Shown: piece after piece, positions 26,363 through 34,592 of the stretch
Layout of the letters: each line of letters begins with the position of its first letter
Position numbering within the stretch: position 1 is the first letter of the stretch
Assembly: GCF_000622385.1 (NCBI RefSeq)
Contig: NZ_JASD01000008.1
Location: 62,001 to 126,000, forward strand
Length of the DNA stretch: 64,000 nt
Source of the DNA: Sulfitobacter noctilucicola
GTDB lineage: Bacteria; Pseudomonadota; Alphaproteobacteria; Rhodobacterales; Rhodobacteraceae
Direction of reading: 5' to 3'
The notes under the pieces: model-generated
Database searches by the model: none
Told to the model about the DNA's origin: nothing
The model's input: the letters and a program-made list of their open reading frames with translations, nothing else
Made by a program: the position numbers and the translations under genes

Positions 26363-26380
26363 CGGGACGCAAAAATGGCG

Positions 26381-26401
26381 GAGGCGCCAAATTTTCGCCT
26401 C
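26381..26401 (+). terminator. Weak hairpin after the LysR gene
   Basis: GAGGCG and CGCCTC pair around an AT-rich loop; an alternative GGCG/CGCC stem starts at 26377. No clear U-run follows. It lies 18 bases after the regulator stop and 60 bases before the cupredoxin-like gene. Confidence 0.35.
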
Positions 26402-26460
26402 ATTTACCCTTTAGTGCAAATTGTATGTGACCGGGTGGGGCCGTTACTAGGAGCATTACT

Positions 26461-26805
26461 ATGCTTAATTCTTATCGTTCGGGCATCTGCGCCCTCGCTG
26501 TTGCGACCTCGTTTATTGCGGGTGCTGCACAAGCGGAAAGCCACGTTGTTCTGATTATGGAAGGCGGATACTTTCCGGCTGTAACTTACGTCAGCGCAGG
26601 CGACGAAGTGATCTTTCGCAACGAATCCGGCGCAACCCATGAAATGGGTGGACCGGAAGATGTCTGGTCCTCCGGCCCAATCGGGATGGACGGAACATAC
26701 CACCTCAGCCTGTCAGAAGAGACCCCGCTGGTCTTTACGGGTGTGAGCGGTGGTATCGAAATGCAAGGCGAAGTCAGCTACGATACGCCGCCACTTTCTG
26801 AGTAA
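26461..26805 (+). CDS. Exported cupredoxin-like protein lacking a copper cysteine
   Basis: The 114-residue precursor has a Sec signal peptide (residues 1-25, ending AGAAQA) and an 89-residue mature beta-rich domain. YFPAVTYVSAGDEVIFRNESGATHEM resembles the cupredoxin start with the first copper histidine at H60, but the mature protein has no cysteine and I see no second histidine. It may be a degenerate or alternative cupredoxin. The ribosome site AGGAG is strong. It stands alone between the LysR regulator and the convergent SRAP gene. Location is periplasmic; function is unknown. Confidence 0.75.
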   Translation: MLNSYRSGICALAVATSFIAGAAQAESHVVLIMEGGYFPAVTYVSAGDEVIFRNESGATHEMGGPEDVWSSGPIGMDGTYHLSLSEETPLVFTGVSGGIEMQGEVSYDTPPLSE

Positions 26806-26827
26806 CACTCCCCGTTTGTAACGGCTG

Positions 26828-27514
26828 TCAAATCTCCTTGGCGTCCTGCGCCAGGGGGATTATAAGTTCCGGCCCGCTTGCGCGGTTGGAATTGACCGCA
26901 CGCGAGACGCGGTGCCATGACAGCAGATCATCGGGTGCGGCAATCATTAACCTAGCAGCCCCCTTGTCGGCTTCGCCCAGCCAAAGCGGCCAATCCTGTT
27001 GATTCAGGATAACAGGCATCCTGTGATGGATGGCCTGCATACTCTCGTTCGCGCCCGTCGTGACAACAGCACAGGTCTGCATGCGCCCGCCCTCGGGATC
27101 GGTCCAGTCCTGCCAAACCGCAGCAAAGGCCAACGGTGCTGCATCAGAGCGGTAAATGTACCACGGATCACGCCCGCCTTCTGCGTCCTTCGTCCATTCA
27201 TAAAAGCCTGTCGCGATGATGATGGCGCGGCGGGTGCGGGCCGCATCGCGGAAGGCTGGCTTTTCCGCAATCGTTTCGGCCCGCGCATTGATCAATAAGG
27301 GGCCGCCGGACGGTCTCTTGTACCATTTCGGAATGAACCCCCACCGCATCGCGGATAGCTTGCGTGTGGCAGTTGCGTCGCTTGTGACCACAGGAACTTG
27401 TGTTGTCGGACACACATTATAGTTGGGCACTGAAGGCAGATCATTCGCGGGGGCAGCCGCGAACAATTGCGCCATCGCATCCGGTGGCAAGGTCAGTGCC
27501 ATGCGTCCACACAT
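26828..27514 (-). CDS. SOS response-associated peptidase (SRAP/YedK, HMCES family)
   Basis: SRAP proteins form a stable thiazolidine crosslink with abasic sites in single-stranded DNA through Cys2. The start must therefore be at 27514, giving MCGRMALTLP with C2; GGGAG lies 9 bases upstream. Other family residues are NARAETI with catalytic-site Asn and Glu, ATGFYEW, and the C-terminal HHRMPVIL histidine. The length of 228 residues is usual. It is a stand-alone gene, divergent from an MFS transporter. I found no convincing alphaproteobacterial LexA box in the 136-base spacer. Confidence 0.93.
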   Translation of the reverse strand: MCGRMALTLPPDAMAQLFAAAPANDLPSVPNYNVCPTTQVPVVTSDATATRKLSAMRWGFIPKWYKRPSGGPLLINARAETIAEKPAFRDAARTRRAIIIATGFYEWTKDAEGGRDPWYIYRSDAAPLAFAAVWQDWTDPEGGRMQTCAVVTTGANESMQAIHHRMPVILNQQDWPLWLGEADKGAARLMIAAPDDLLSWHRVSRAVNSNRASGPELIIPLAQDAKEI

Positions 27515-27650
27515 TTGCGGCGCTCCCATAGGTCAATTCTTGCCCATCAATGTAGGATGATTTCTTTGACAGCGCAAAATGAACCTTGCGGGTTTTCATG
27601 GCAAGTGTGATCTGCAAAGGTCAGTGAAACCCGCAAGCAAGGCCCGCCTC

Positions 27651-28910
27651 ATGCGTCAATATCTCCCTATTTTCTCGCTCTTGCTTGGTTCAGCCTTTCT
27701 GCTTTTCGCCGGAGGCATCAATGGGCTTATTTTGCCAGTGCGCGGCAATGCGGAGGGGTTTTCGAGCGTTTCTTTAGGGCTCTTGGGCACAGGCTGGGCT
27801 GTGGGATACGTTGCTGGATGTATCATGGTGCCCGCACTTGTGGCGCGGGTGGGCCATATCCGTGCCTTCGGCGCATTGGCCGCAATTGCGGCAGTGTCGA
27901 TGCTGGGAAGTGCTATTGCTGTCATGCCGTGGGCATGGATAGTCCTGCGCGGCGTCTGCGGCTTCTGCTTTGCCGGTGCGGCGATGATTGTGGAAAGCTG
28001 GCTGAGCGAACAGACCGACCCCGGATCACGCGGGCGGGTCTTCGGCGTTTATACGATGGTCAATCTCGGCGCAAATACAGCCGGCTACCTGATGCTGACA
28101 CTCGGCGACACGTCCGGATTTTTCTTCTTCGCGCTTGCCGCGATTTTCTATTGCCTTGCCCTCGTTCCCACAGCGCTGAGCAACACATCTACCCCCGCCC
28201 CGCTGGTAAGCGTGAAGCTCAATATGAAATCACTCTGGCGCAACTCTCCCGTCGCGGTATTCGCGGTCTTTTGGGTTGGCGTTTCCAATGCGGCCTTTGG
28301 TACGCTGGCCCCTGTTTATGCTCAACAGGTGGGGCTGGTCCTGACTGCGGTCGCCGTCTTTACCGCTGTGCCGATCCTCGCAGGTGCGGTGATGCAGATG
28401 CCAATCGGCCTGATGTCAGACCGGATGGACCGTCGTAAGGTTCTGACCGGTGTTGCTGTTCTGGCGCTGGCGGCCGATTTATCCTTTATCGTGATCGCGC
28501 CCGAGGGGCGCATGCTGAACCTCGCGCTCGCCGCACTATTGGGTGGATCAATCTATGCCATGTATCCGATTATCGTGGCGCATGCGAACGACCACGCCGA
28601 TCCCGGTACTGCGATCCAGATCTCAGGTGGCCTGCTATTGACCTATGGTATCGGGTCGATCGTGGGTCCGACAGTGGCAGGCTGGGCGATGACAGAAGTC
28701 GGCATACGCGCCTTGTTTCTCGTGACGGCCTGCGCACATGGCATGGTCATCCTTTACACCCTATGGCGTATGGCGAAACGCGAGGCTGTTGCAGAGGATG
28801 AAAAGTCGAACTTCCAGCCGATCAATGCGGGGCGTACATCCAACCTGCAAACAGCTGAGACATCCCAGAATGATGCCCCGTCTTTGGAAACTGATAGCAG
28901 CGGCACCTGA
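27651..28910 (+). CDS. MFS transporter (YcaD-like)
   Basis: The 419-residue inner-membrane protein shows about 12 hydrophobic segments. Between the halves is a loop with GLMSDRMDRRKVL, an MFS motif A variant, and the last 40 residues form a polar cytosolic tail (EDEKSNFQPINAGRT). The pattern GGINGLILPVRGNAEGFSS at TM1 resembles the YcaD-type small-solute group. I start it at 27651, where the hydrophobic N-terminus begins; frames extending upstream are not hydrophobic. No substrate can be assigned. Its neighbours are not obviously linked. Confidence 0.83.
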   Translation: MRQYLPIFSLLLGSAFLLFAGGINGLILPVRGNAEGFSSVSLGLLGTGWAVGYVAGCIMVPALVARVGHIRAFGALAAIAAVSMLGSAIAVMPWAWIVLRGVCGFCFAGAAMIVESWLSEQTDPGSRGRVFGVYTMVNLGANTAGYLMLTLGDTSGFFFFALAAIFYCLALVPTALSNTSTPAPLVSVKLNMKSLWRNSPVAVFAVFWVGVSNAAFGTLAPVYAQQVGLVLTAVAVFTAVPILAGAVMQMPIGLMSDRMDRRKVLTGVAVLALAADLSFIVIAPEGRMLNLALAALLGGSIYAMYPIIVAHANDHADPGTAIQISGGLLLTYGIGSIVGPTVAGWAMTEVGIRALFLVTACAHGMVILYTLWRMAKREAVAEDEKSNFQPINAGRTSNLQTAETSQNDAPSLETDSSGT

Positions 28911-28935
28911 GATACCGCTGCTGTCTTCGGCAGTT

Positions 28936-29976
28936 TTACTGGAACGCGGCAACAACTGCTTTTACGATCAGCGCATGGTCCGCTTCACGCTCGGCATCGC
29001 CATTCTTGCAGATGATTTCGTCGCCCGGTTCTTCCTCTGCCAAAATCTCCATCGCAGCAGGCTTGCACACGCTCAGAAAATCGAAGTGTGACAGGGTTTC
29101 GGGCTCCAAGTACGTCACTTGGGTCTCTGGCAAGGCCGCCCGCAGAGCGCGCGATTCAATGTCCAGATCGAGACCGGCGATATCTACCGGTGCGCCGATC
29201 ACCAGCAGTGGGCGCTCAATCGCGGCAAGACTTTGGGCTGAGAACGTCTGCGTCCCACCCAGATCGAAAACGCCAAAACCCTTGATCCGGCTGTCTGACA
29301 AATCCGCACTCATCGCAGCTCGATCTTCCGGTGTCTTGCCAACCTGCCAATTGGCAAAGATGCCACAAACCAGTTCATCTGGCTGATCCGCGCAAAAGGC
29401 CTCGAACCCTTCTGCATCGTACTGCGCCCCTGCCAGTGCCATCGCCGTAAAACCACCCAGCGAATGACCCGCCATATAGATACGTTCAGCATCGATGAGA
29501 CCGCTTAGTGACGGATCGCTCAAAGCATGGCCGATAACCCGCGAAATATCTGCCGGCCGGTCCCACATTTGCCGCGCATGATCGGGGTCTCGCGACCAAG
29601 TCGACGTGCCGGGATGGCTGATGGCTGCAACGATATAACCTTCATCCACCAAGGCATCCGCAAGCCACGTCTGGTTCATCGCATTCCCGTACATGCCATG
29701 GGACAGGACCACGAAGGGGTGCTTGCCCTCTGCTGGTGCCGCATCTTCAATCGCTTCAATGCCCTGCCAAACCGCATTGGTGTGGTGCGTTTCGATCCGC
29801 CCGTTTTCGGTTGTGGGATACCACAGGAAGCCTTCAAGCGGGCGGTCCGTGCGACTGTCGGTTACAGTAAGTGCGGTGATGCCGGTATTCATCGTATCGG
29901 CCTGCGCCGGTTCTGCAAATGTTGCGCCAGCAGAGATTGCGAGGGTGAGTGCGGTGATGTGAAGTGTATGTCTCAT
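28936..29976 (-). CDS. Exported alpha/beta hydrolase (dienelactone hydrolase/PAF-AH-like)
   Basis: The 346-residue precursor begins with a signal peptide (MRHTLHITALTLAISAGATFAEPAQA) and so acts in the periplasm or outside. The hydrolase core has SHGMYGN for the oxyanion hole, nucleophile Ser in AGHSLGGFTAM and His in SHFDF. Four cysteines in the mature protein (two near 195-205, two near 305-325) could form disulfides. It is divergent from a membrane-bound AraC regulator, with a set of repeated GGACAG elements between them, so it is probably the target of that regulator. Activity is esterase- or lipase-like; the substrate is unknown. Confidence 0.85.
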   Translation of the reverse strand: MRHTLHITALTLAISAGATFAEPAQADTMNTGITALTVTDSRTDRPLEGFLWYPTTENGRIETHHTNAVWQGIEAIEDAAPAEGKHPFVVLSHGMYGNAMNQTWLADALVDEGYIVAAISHPGTSTWSRDPDHARQMWDRPADISRVIGHALSDPSLSGLIDAERIYMAGHSLGGFTAMALAGAQYDAEGFEAFCADQPDELVCGIFANWQVGKTPEDRAAMSADLSDSRIKGFGVFDLGGTQTFSAQSLAAIERPLLVIGAPVDIAGLDLDIESRALRAALPETQVTYLEPETLSHFDFLSVCKPAAMEILAEEEPGDEIICKNGDAEREADHALIVKAVVAAFQ

Positions 29977-30059
29977 GTCCCGTTTCCTTTGTGTGGGGTG
30001 TTGATGACATTGAGATTGCGGACCACGCTCAATAAAACAACGGGTTGAGCGGTCAAACC

Positions 30060-30106
30060 CTGTCCTCTATCACGATCAAGGACAGGTCATGCGGATAAGA
30101 GGACAG
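30060..30106. promoter_or_regulatory. Three copies of a GGACAG element between hydrolase and AraC regulator
   Basis: CTGTCCTCTATC at 30060-30071 is an inverted copy of GATAAGAGGACAG at 30094-30106, and AAGGACAG at 30078-30085 is a third partial copy in the plus orientation. They lie 84 bases upstream of the hydrolase start and immediately before the regulator ATG at 30109, where the last copy also forms its Shine-Dalgarno. A binding site for the AraC-type regulator, including autoregulation, is the obvious reading. Confidence 0.55.
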
Positions 30107-30108
30107 AT

Positions 30109-31167
30109 ATGGGTACGAATATGATCTCGATCCCCTTGCCCATGCTGGCATCGCTGCTTTGTGCAGTGATCGCGCCCTTGATGTTGCGTCTTGATCCGGG
30201 TCGGCGCGCGGCGTCGATTTTCTTTGCTTTGCTCTTTGCCGACTTTGCGGTTCAGTCGCTGCTGGTCGGGTTGCGGTTTGGCTACGGCGTGGAGCGTTTC
30301 ATTCCACTGCAGCGGGTTCTGCCGCTTTCGGTGGGGCCAATCCTTTACCTCGGGTTTGCTGCACTTGCGCAACCGCCCAAGGAATTTCGCAAGAGCATGA
30401 TTTTGCATCTGGGCATCGCTGCTGTGACGGCGCTGGTCCTGTTGGTCATGATCCGCTATTTCCGCGAAGTCGACGTGTTTATCGCGCTTAGCTACATTAT
30501 CTATGCCGTGCTCCTGATCCGGCTGGCGCGGCGCGGTCCGGATCATCTGATATTTGCCCGCCTTGATATTGCGGCCAATGCTGTGCGCTGGGCATGGGGT
30601 GCCGCTGGTTTGCTGGTTGCCCTCCTGACGCTTGATACCACCATCGCGCTGAATTTTGCACTTGGCGGAGGACAGCAGGCACCGGCACTTGTAACCATGG
30701 GGTCGGCGTTGCTGATCGCGGTGTTGCTGGTGATCCTTGCCAGCGTTCCCGTCCTTGTCGCGGGCCAGAAATCAAGTGCCGGCCGCCCTGCCCCGCAGGC
30801 CGAAGATGAAGACCAAAAACTTGAAGCTTCTGCACGCGAAATGTTGAACCGCAGCCAGATCTACCTCGATCCGGACCTGACCGTGCAACGCATTGCCCGC
30901 CGGCTCAGCGTGCCGGAGAGCAATCTGTCCAGCGCAATCAATAACAGCCAAGGCATGAACGTTTCCCAATATGTGAACGGTTTCCGGCTGAACCACGCCG
31001 CACGGCTCCTGCGTGAAACGGACGCCTCGGTGTCAAAGGTGATGACACAGGCAGGGTTTCTGACCCGCTCGAACTTCTACCGCGAATTTCAGCGCGTCTA
31101 CGGTCAATCCCCCGCAGGCTACAGAACGCAGAACGCCGGCCCGGATGCATTTTCCCAAAAACGTTGA
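30109..31167 (+). CDS. Membrane-anchored AraC-family transcriptional regulator
   Basis: The 352-residue protein has about seven hydrophobic segments in residues 1-220 and a cytosolic AraC/XylS double helix-turn-helix at about 235-345 (LTVQRIARRLSVPESNLSSAIN and VSKVMTQAGFLTRSNFYREFQRVYGQSPAGYR). This layout couples a membrane sensor directly to DNA binding, without a kinase. It diverges from an exported hydrolase, and repeats between them suggest it controls that gene and itself. The signal may be a hydrolase product or a membrane state. The ATG at 30109 is preceded by AGAGGA. Confidence 0.88.
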   Translation: MGTNMISIPLPMLASLLCAVIAPLMLRLDPGRRAASIFFALLFADFAVQSLLVGLRFGYGVERFIPLQRVLPLSVGPILYLGFAALAQPPKEFRKSMILHLGIAAVTALVLLVMIRYFREVDVFIALSYIIYAVLLIRLARRGPDHLIFARLDIAANAVRWAWGAAGLLVALLTLDTTIALNFALGGGQQAPALVTMGSALLIAVLLVILASVPVLVAGQKSSAGRPAPQAEDEDQKLEASAREMLNRSQIYLDPDLTVQRIARRLSVPESNLSSAINNSQGMNVSQYVNGFRLNHAARLLRETDASVSKVMTQAGFLTRSNFYREFQRVYGQSPAGYRTQNAGPDAFSQKR

Positions 31168-31316
31168 CGCCGCATCAGGCCGCTTGTTACCCTCCCGCCA
31201 TTCATAGGAACTGCGCTATTTCGCGTACCGGCATTAATTTTGTGCCTTTTTCCAAACCATTCATCGCGGGCATTGGCCCTGTTTTGAGAAAGTGATTTGA
31301 GCAAGGAGTATTTCAC

Positions 31317-31943
31317 TTGGGTAGTATTGTTAAACGTGGCAGCAAGGGCGGCCATATCATTCCGTTGAACGCGGCGCTCTACAACAAGGGGTTCAAAAAG
31401 GTTCCCGATCCCTCAGACCCGAACGCAGCATCGGAATTCACCGCCGAAACCGAAAAGGCGGTGAAGGCCATCCAGAAACGGTACGGCGTCCGCCCTACCG
31501 GTGTATGTGATGTAAACGGCATGCTGTTCGCGCTGGGAAAAAGCCCAAAGGATTTCCTGGCAAATCCGCATGACTTCACCTCGGTTTCCGACAAGTATTC
31601 AAAGAAACAGGATGAACACGGAAAGCGCGCGGATCGCCTTGTAAAGGACATCAGCGATGAAATGAGGGCGCTGAAAGACCGCGTATCCCGCTTCAAGGAC
31701 AACTTCGGAGAGGCGATCACAAACGATTTCGTCCATGCGGTTCAGGTTCTTGAGGCCGACTGGGACATGTATCAGACAAGCAACGATCTGCTTGAGCGCT
31801 TTCGATTGGTCCAGTCGATGAAGAAATGGGAAAAAAAGGCGGCAGCGGCACAATCACGGGCCGATCAGGAAGTCGCCATCGCCGTGAAATACATCAAGTC
31901 CCTCGAAGGCGTGCTCAAGCAGCTCAAGGGCGCGGGACACTGA
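31317..31943 (+). CDS. Peptidoglycan-binding-like protein with helical tail, TTG start
   Basis: The 208-residue protein starts with TTG at 31317: AAGGAG lies 8 bases upstream and no in-frame ATG or GTG is as well placed. Residues 5-80 resemble a PG_binding_1 domain (SKGGHIIPLNAALYNKGF, FTAETEKAVKAIQKRYGVRPTGVCD). Residues 90-208 are Lys/Glu/Ala-rich helices, probably coiled-coil. There is no signal peptide or membrane span, which is odd for a wall-binding protein and suggests another export route or a non-wall ligand. It has its own promoter region (149 bases upstream) and terminator. Confidence 0.8.
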   Translation: MGSIVKRGSKGGHIIPLNAALYNKGFKKVPDPSDPNAASEFTAETEKAVKAIQKRYGVRPTGVCDVNGMLFALGKSPKDFLANPHDFTSVSDKYSKKQDEHGKRADRLVKDISDEMRALKDRVSRFKDNFGEAITNDFVHAVQVLEADWDMYQTSNDLLERFRLVQSMKKWEKKAAAAQSRADQEVAIAVKYIKSLEGVLKQLKGAGH

Positions 31944-31999
31944 AGAGGCAAATGCGGCGCGCGCGCTCTTGGGCTTCTGCAGCTGCTTTGAAAAACGAA

Positions 32000-32030
32000 A
32001 GAAAGGCGCATTTTAGCAATGCGCCTTTCT
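32000..32030 (+). terminator. 13-bp hairpin terminator
   Basis: AGAAAGGCGCATT and AATGCGCCTTTCT pair perfectly around loop TTAGC, followed by CTTGTTG. It ends the 31317 gene and lies 23 bases before the stop of the convergent nucleotidase. Confidence 0.85.
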
Positions 32031-32053
32031 CTTGTTGCTGAAATCGACGGTCG

Positions 32054-33610
32054 CTACTTTACCGTAATACGGCCATCTGTGTATGGCTTGTATGGCGCAT
32101 TGGCCGCGATGAACTCAGCTGTTACATCTGCCAGATCGGGCCCGAAGTCGTAGGCGTTTTCAGCCGTCTTGAACATGGCATAGCCATCACCGCCATTGCG
32201 GACATAGTTGTTGGACACAACGCCGTATGTCTTTTCCATCTCGATGGGTGCGCCACCGACCATGACATCGCTGATGCGTGAACCTGCCTCAGCCTTGGCA
32301 TCAAAGGCGTAGGACATGCCAGCAACCTGTGGGAAGCGGCCTGCGCCTTCCTCGACTTGCGACACACCGTTCTCAAGCGCTTCGACCAGAACAGCACCTG
32401 TCACCTGAAACGTGGACAGCGTGTTCTGGAACGGCAGGACCGTCAGCACTTCGCCCATAGTCACTTCGCCCGCGTCGATGGATGCACGGATACCACCGCC
32501 GTTCTGGATCGCGACCTGAATGCCTTGATCCGCTACACGCGCCAGCATCGCATCGGCAATCAGGTTGCCCATGGTGCATTCCTGCGCTCGGCAGACTTCG
32601 CGGTCACCGCCAATGGCTTCGTCCGTCTGTGCGACAACCTTGCTGCGGATTTCTTCAAGCGGGGCTGCTGCCTCGGTAATCCGTGAAACGGTGCCCTCGT
32701 CTTGCGTTACAGCAGCATCCAGAATGATCGGCTCGCCCGCGGCTTCGGTAATGTTCCCATCGTCGTCAAAGGTGACATTCAGCTCGCCCAGAAACTTGCC
32801 GTAGGCATAGGCCTGCACGATAGCAGTGTTGCCCACCATGGTCGGATAAGGACCTGCTGCGCGATCATTGGTATTGCTGAGCAATGTATTCGAGTGGCCG
32901 CCCACGATCACATCAACACCTGTGGTGCCTGCCGCAACTTCCTGATCCACCGCATAAGAAGAGTGGCTGAGTACGATGATCTTGTTCACACCATCCGCTG
33001 TCAGCTTGTCGACTTCGCCCTGCACGGCCGCAACCGGATCAGAGAAGGTAATGTTGTCACCGGGGCTTGCCAGCTCGTCAGTGTCTTGTGGTGTCAGGCC
33101 AATCAGGCCCAGTTTTTCACCGCCGCGCTCGATCACGGTGGATTTGGTCAGAGTGTCCGCCAGAAGTGGTTCTGCCGAAACATCGGCGTTCGACATCAGA
33201 ACCGGAAAATCAACGGCGTCCATGAAACCCTTAAGGACCTCGGGACCATCGTCGAATTCGTGGTTGCCCACGGTCATCGCGTCATAGCCCATCTTGTTCA
33301 TCATCTCGGCCGCAAGCGCGCCCTTATAATAGGTGTAGAACAATGTGCCCTGAAACTGGTCGCCACCATCCACAAGGATCGAATTGTTGGTGCGTGTGCG
33401 TGCCTCGTTGATCGCCGTGACCAGACGGGCAGAGCCGCCAAAGCATTTGCCTTCGCCATTGTCCTCGGCGGAGCAAGGACCGTCATACTTGCTGATCGGC
33501 TCGAACCGCGCGTGGAAGTCATTCGTGTGCAGGATTGTGAGTTGATAATCGGCTGCCGCAGCGCCGGCCATCAGGCCCAGTGCTGCAACGCTCGTCAGGA
33601 ATCGTGTCAT
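32054..33610 (-). CDS. Periplasmic 5'-nucleotidase/2',3'-cyclic phosphodiesterase (UshA-like)
   Basis: The 518-residue precursor has a signal peptide (MTRFLTSVAALGLMAGAAAA) and the two-domain layout of 5'-nucleotidases. The metallophosphatase domain has ILHTNDFHARFEP, DGGDQFQG, TVGNHEFDDG, LSHSS and GGHSNTLL, which ligand two metals. The C-terminal domain has QNGGGIRASIDAGEVTMGEV and NYVRNGGDGYAMF for nucleoside binding. It releases phosphate and nucleosides in the periplasm. I start it at 33610, where the signal peptide begins; upstream frame is not conserved. It is on the opposite strand to the peptidoglycan-binding gene and divergent from DUF952. Confidence 0.93.
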   Translation of the reverse strand: MTRFLTSVAALGLMAGAAAADYQLTILHTNDFHARFEPISKYDGPCSAEDNGEGKCFGGSARLVTAINEARTRTNNSILVDGGDQFQGTLFYTYYKGALAAEMMNKMGYDAMTVGNHEFDDGPEVLKGFMDAVDFPVLMSNADVSAEPLLADTLTKSTVIERGGEKLGLIGLTPQDTDELASPGDNITFSDPVAAVQGEVDKLTADGVNKIIVLSHSSYAVDQEVAAGTTGVDVIVGGHSNTLLSNTNDRAAGPYPTMVGNTAIVQAYAYGKFLGELNVTFDDDGNITEAAGEPIILDAAVTQDEGTVSRITEAAAPLEEIRSKVVAQTDEAIGGDREVCRAQECTMGNLIADAMLARVADQGIQVAIQNGGGIRASIDAGEVTMGEVLTVLPFQNTLSTFQVTGAVLVEALENGVSQVEEGAGRFPQVAGMSYAFDAKAEAGSRISDVMVGGAPIEMEKTYGVVSNNYVRNGGDGYAMFKTAENAYDFGPDLADVTAEFIAANAPYKPYTDGRITVK

Positions 33611-33813
33611 TGGTTTTCCCCCAAATGGAATCTGATAGCCTATCGTGACCTGCGGCCCGCAGGCTGTCAAAGATGTTGTCGGTGCCTGCCCCCACGTCCA
33701 CTTCATTGCCGCTTAATACCAAGGCAGCTTCGGCGCGGAGCCGACACAGATTAGCACGACAGAGCTCGGTCTCGCGGCTTGACCCCGCACGCATGGACAG
33801 GCATCACCAATCC

Positions 33814-34164
33814 ATGTTGATTTTCAAGATTTTCCGAACCGATGAATGGCAGACCTTGCGCCGCGATGGCGAAACTGCGGGTGCGCCGATTGATCTGGCT
33901 GACGGCTACATTCACTTCTCGACCGCCGCTCAGGCCGCAGAAACCGCTTCCAAACATTTCGCCGGTGCTGAGGATCTTTTCCTCGTGGCTGTCGATGCTG
34001 ATGCCGCGGGCGAAATGTTGAAATGGGAAGTGTCGCGTGGGGATGCGCTTTTCCCGCACCTCTACCGCAAAATGCTGATGTCTGATGTCGTCTGGGCGCA
34101 GCCGCTGGAGCTGAAAGATGGTGTGCATCAATTTCCGCCCGGACTGGAGAAAGCAAGCCAATGA
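33814..34164 (+). CDS. DUF952 family protein
   Basis: The 116-residue cytosolic protein matches DUF952: it begins with IFKIFRTDEW, has DGYIHFSTAAQAAETASKHF in the centre and DALFPHLYRKM near the end. The family has an ADP-ribosyltransferase-like fold in known relatives, but no function is established that I know. I start it at 33814 (MLIFKIF); an ATG at 33793 would add seven residues. No strong ribosome site is seen for either. Its last four bases overlap the start of the DUF1330 gene, the first of four such overlaps that lead to pyrD and beyond. Confidence 0.82.
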   Translation: MLIFKIFRTDEWQTLRRDGETAGAPIDLADGYIHFSTAAQAAETASKHFAGAEDLFLVAVDADAAGEMLKWEVSRGDALFPHLYRKMLMSDVVWAQPLELKDGVHQFPPGLEKASQ

Positions 34165-34592
34165 CCGATTACGTCGACCCCGACCGCATGCAGTTCGACG
34201 CATTCAAGGCGCTCGACCGTGATGCCCCCCTGAACATGCTGAACCTCGTCCGGTTTCGCGATCTGGCGAACTATCCGGGCGATCACGAGTTGGCTCGCGA
34301 TGGGCTGACGGGTGCGCAAGCCTATGCGCTCTACGGCGAGAAGACCGCCGCGATCCTTGAAAAAGTCGGTGGCAGCATAGTCTGGCGCGGGACCTTCGAG
34401 GCGACGCTGATCGGTCCATCGGATGAAGTCTGGGATGCCATGTTTATCGTGGCCTATCCAACTGCGCATGCTTTTCTTGCGATGATATCGGACCCTGACT
34501 ACCAAAAGCAGGTTGTACACCGCCAGGCCGCCGTAAAAACATCGCGCCTGATCCGCACACAAGGTGCCGAAGCCAAGGATCATTTTGCGTGA
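34161..34592 (+). CDS. DUF1330-like protein
   Basis: The 143-residue cytosolic protein looks like a ferredoxin-like alpha/beta-barrel of DUF1330 type ([63 protein letters not shown]). Such proteins are dimeric and of unknown role; some relatives are monooxygenases. Start ATG overlaps the DUF952 stop and its stop overlaps the pyrD GTG start (GTGA), so synthesis is probably coupled to both. Confidence 0.8.
   Translation: MTDYVDPDRMQFDAFKALDRDAPLNMLNLVRFRDLANYPGDHELARDGLTGAQAYALYGEKTAAILEKVGGSIVWRGTFEATLIGPSDEVWDAMFIVAYPTAHAFLAMISDPDYQKQVVHRQAAVKTSRLIRTQGAEAKDHFA

Noticed and set aside
27530..27650. LexA box before the SRAP gene
   Set aside because: I looked for GTTC-N7-GTTC or its complement on both strands; GAACCTTGCGGGTTTTC is not a match.
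32702..33754. A 350-codon plus-strand open frame
   Set aside because: It is antisense to the 5'-nucleotidase, which has all family motifs and a signal peptide.
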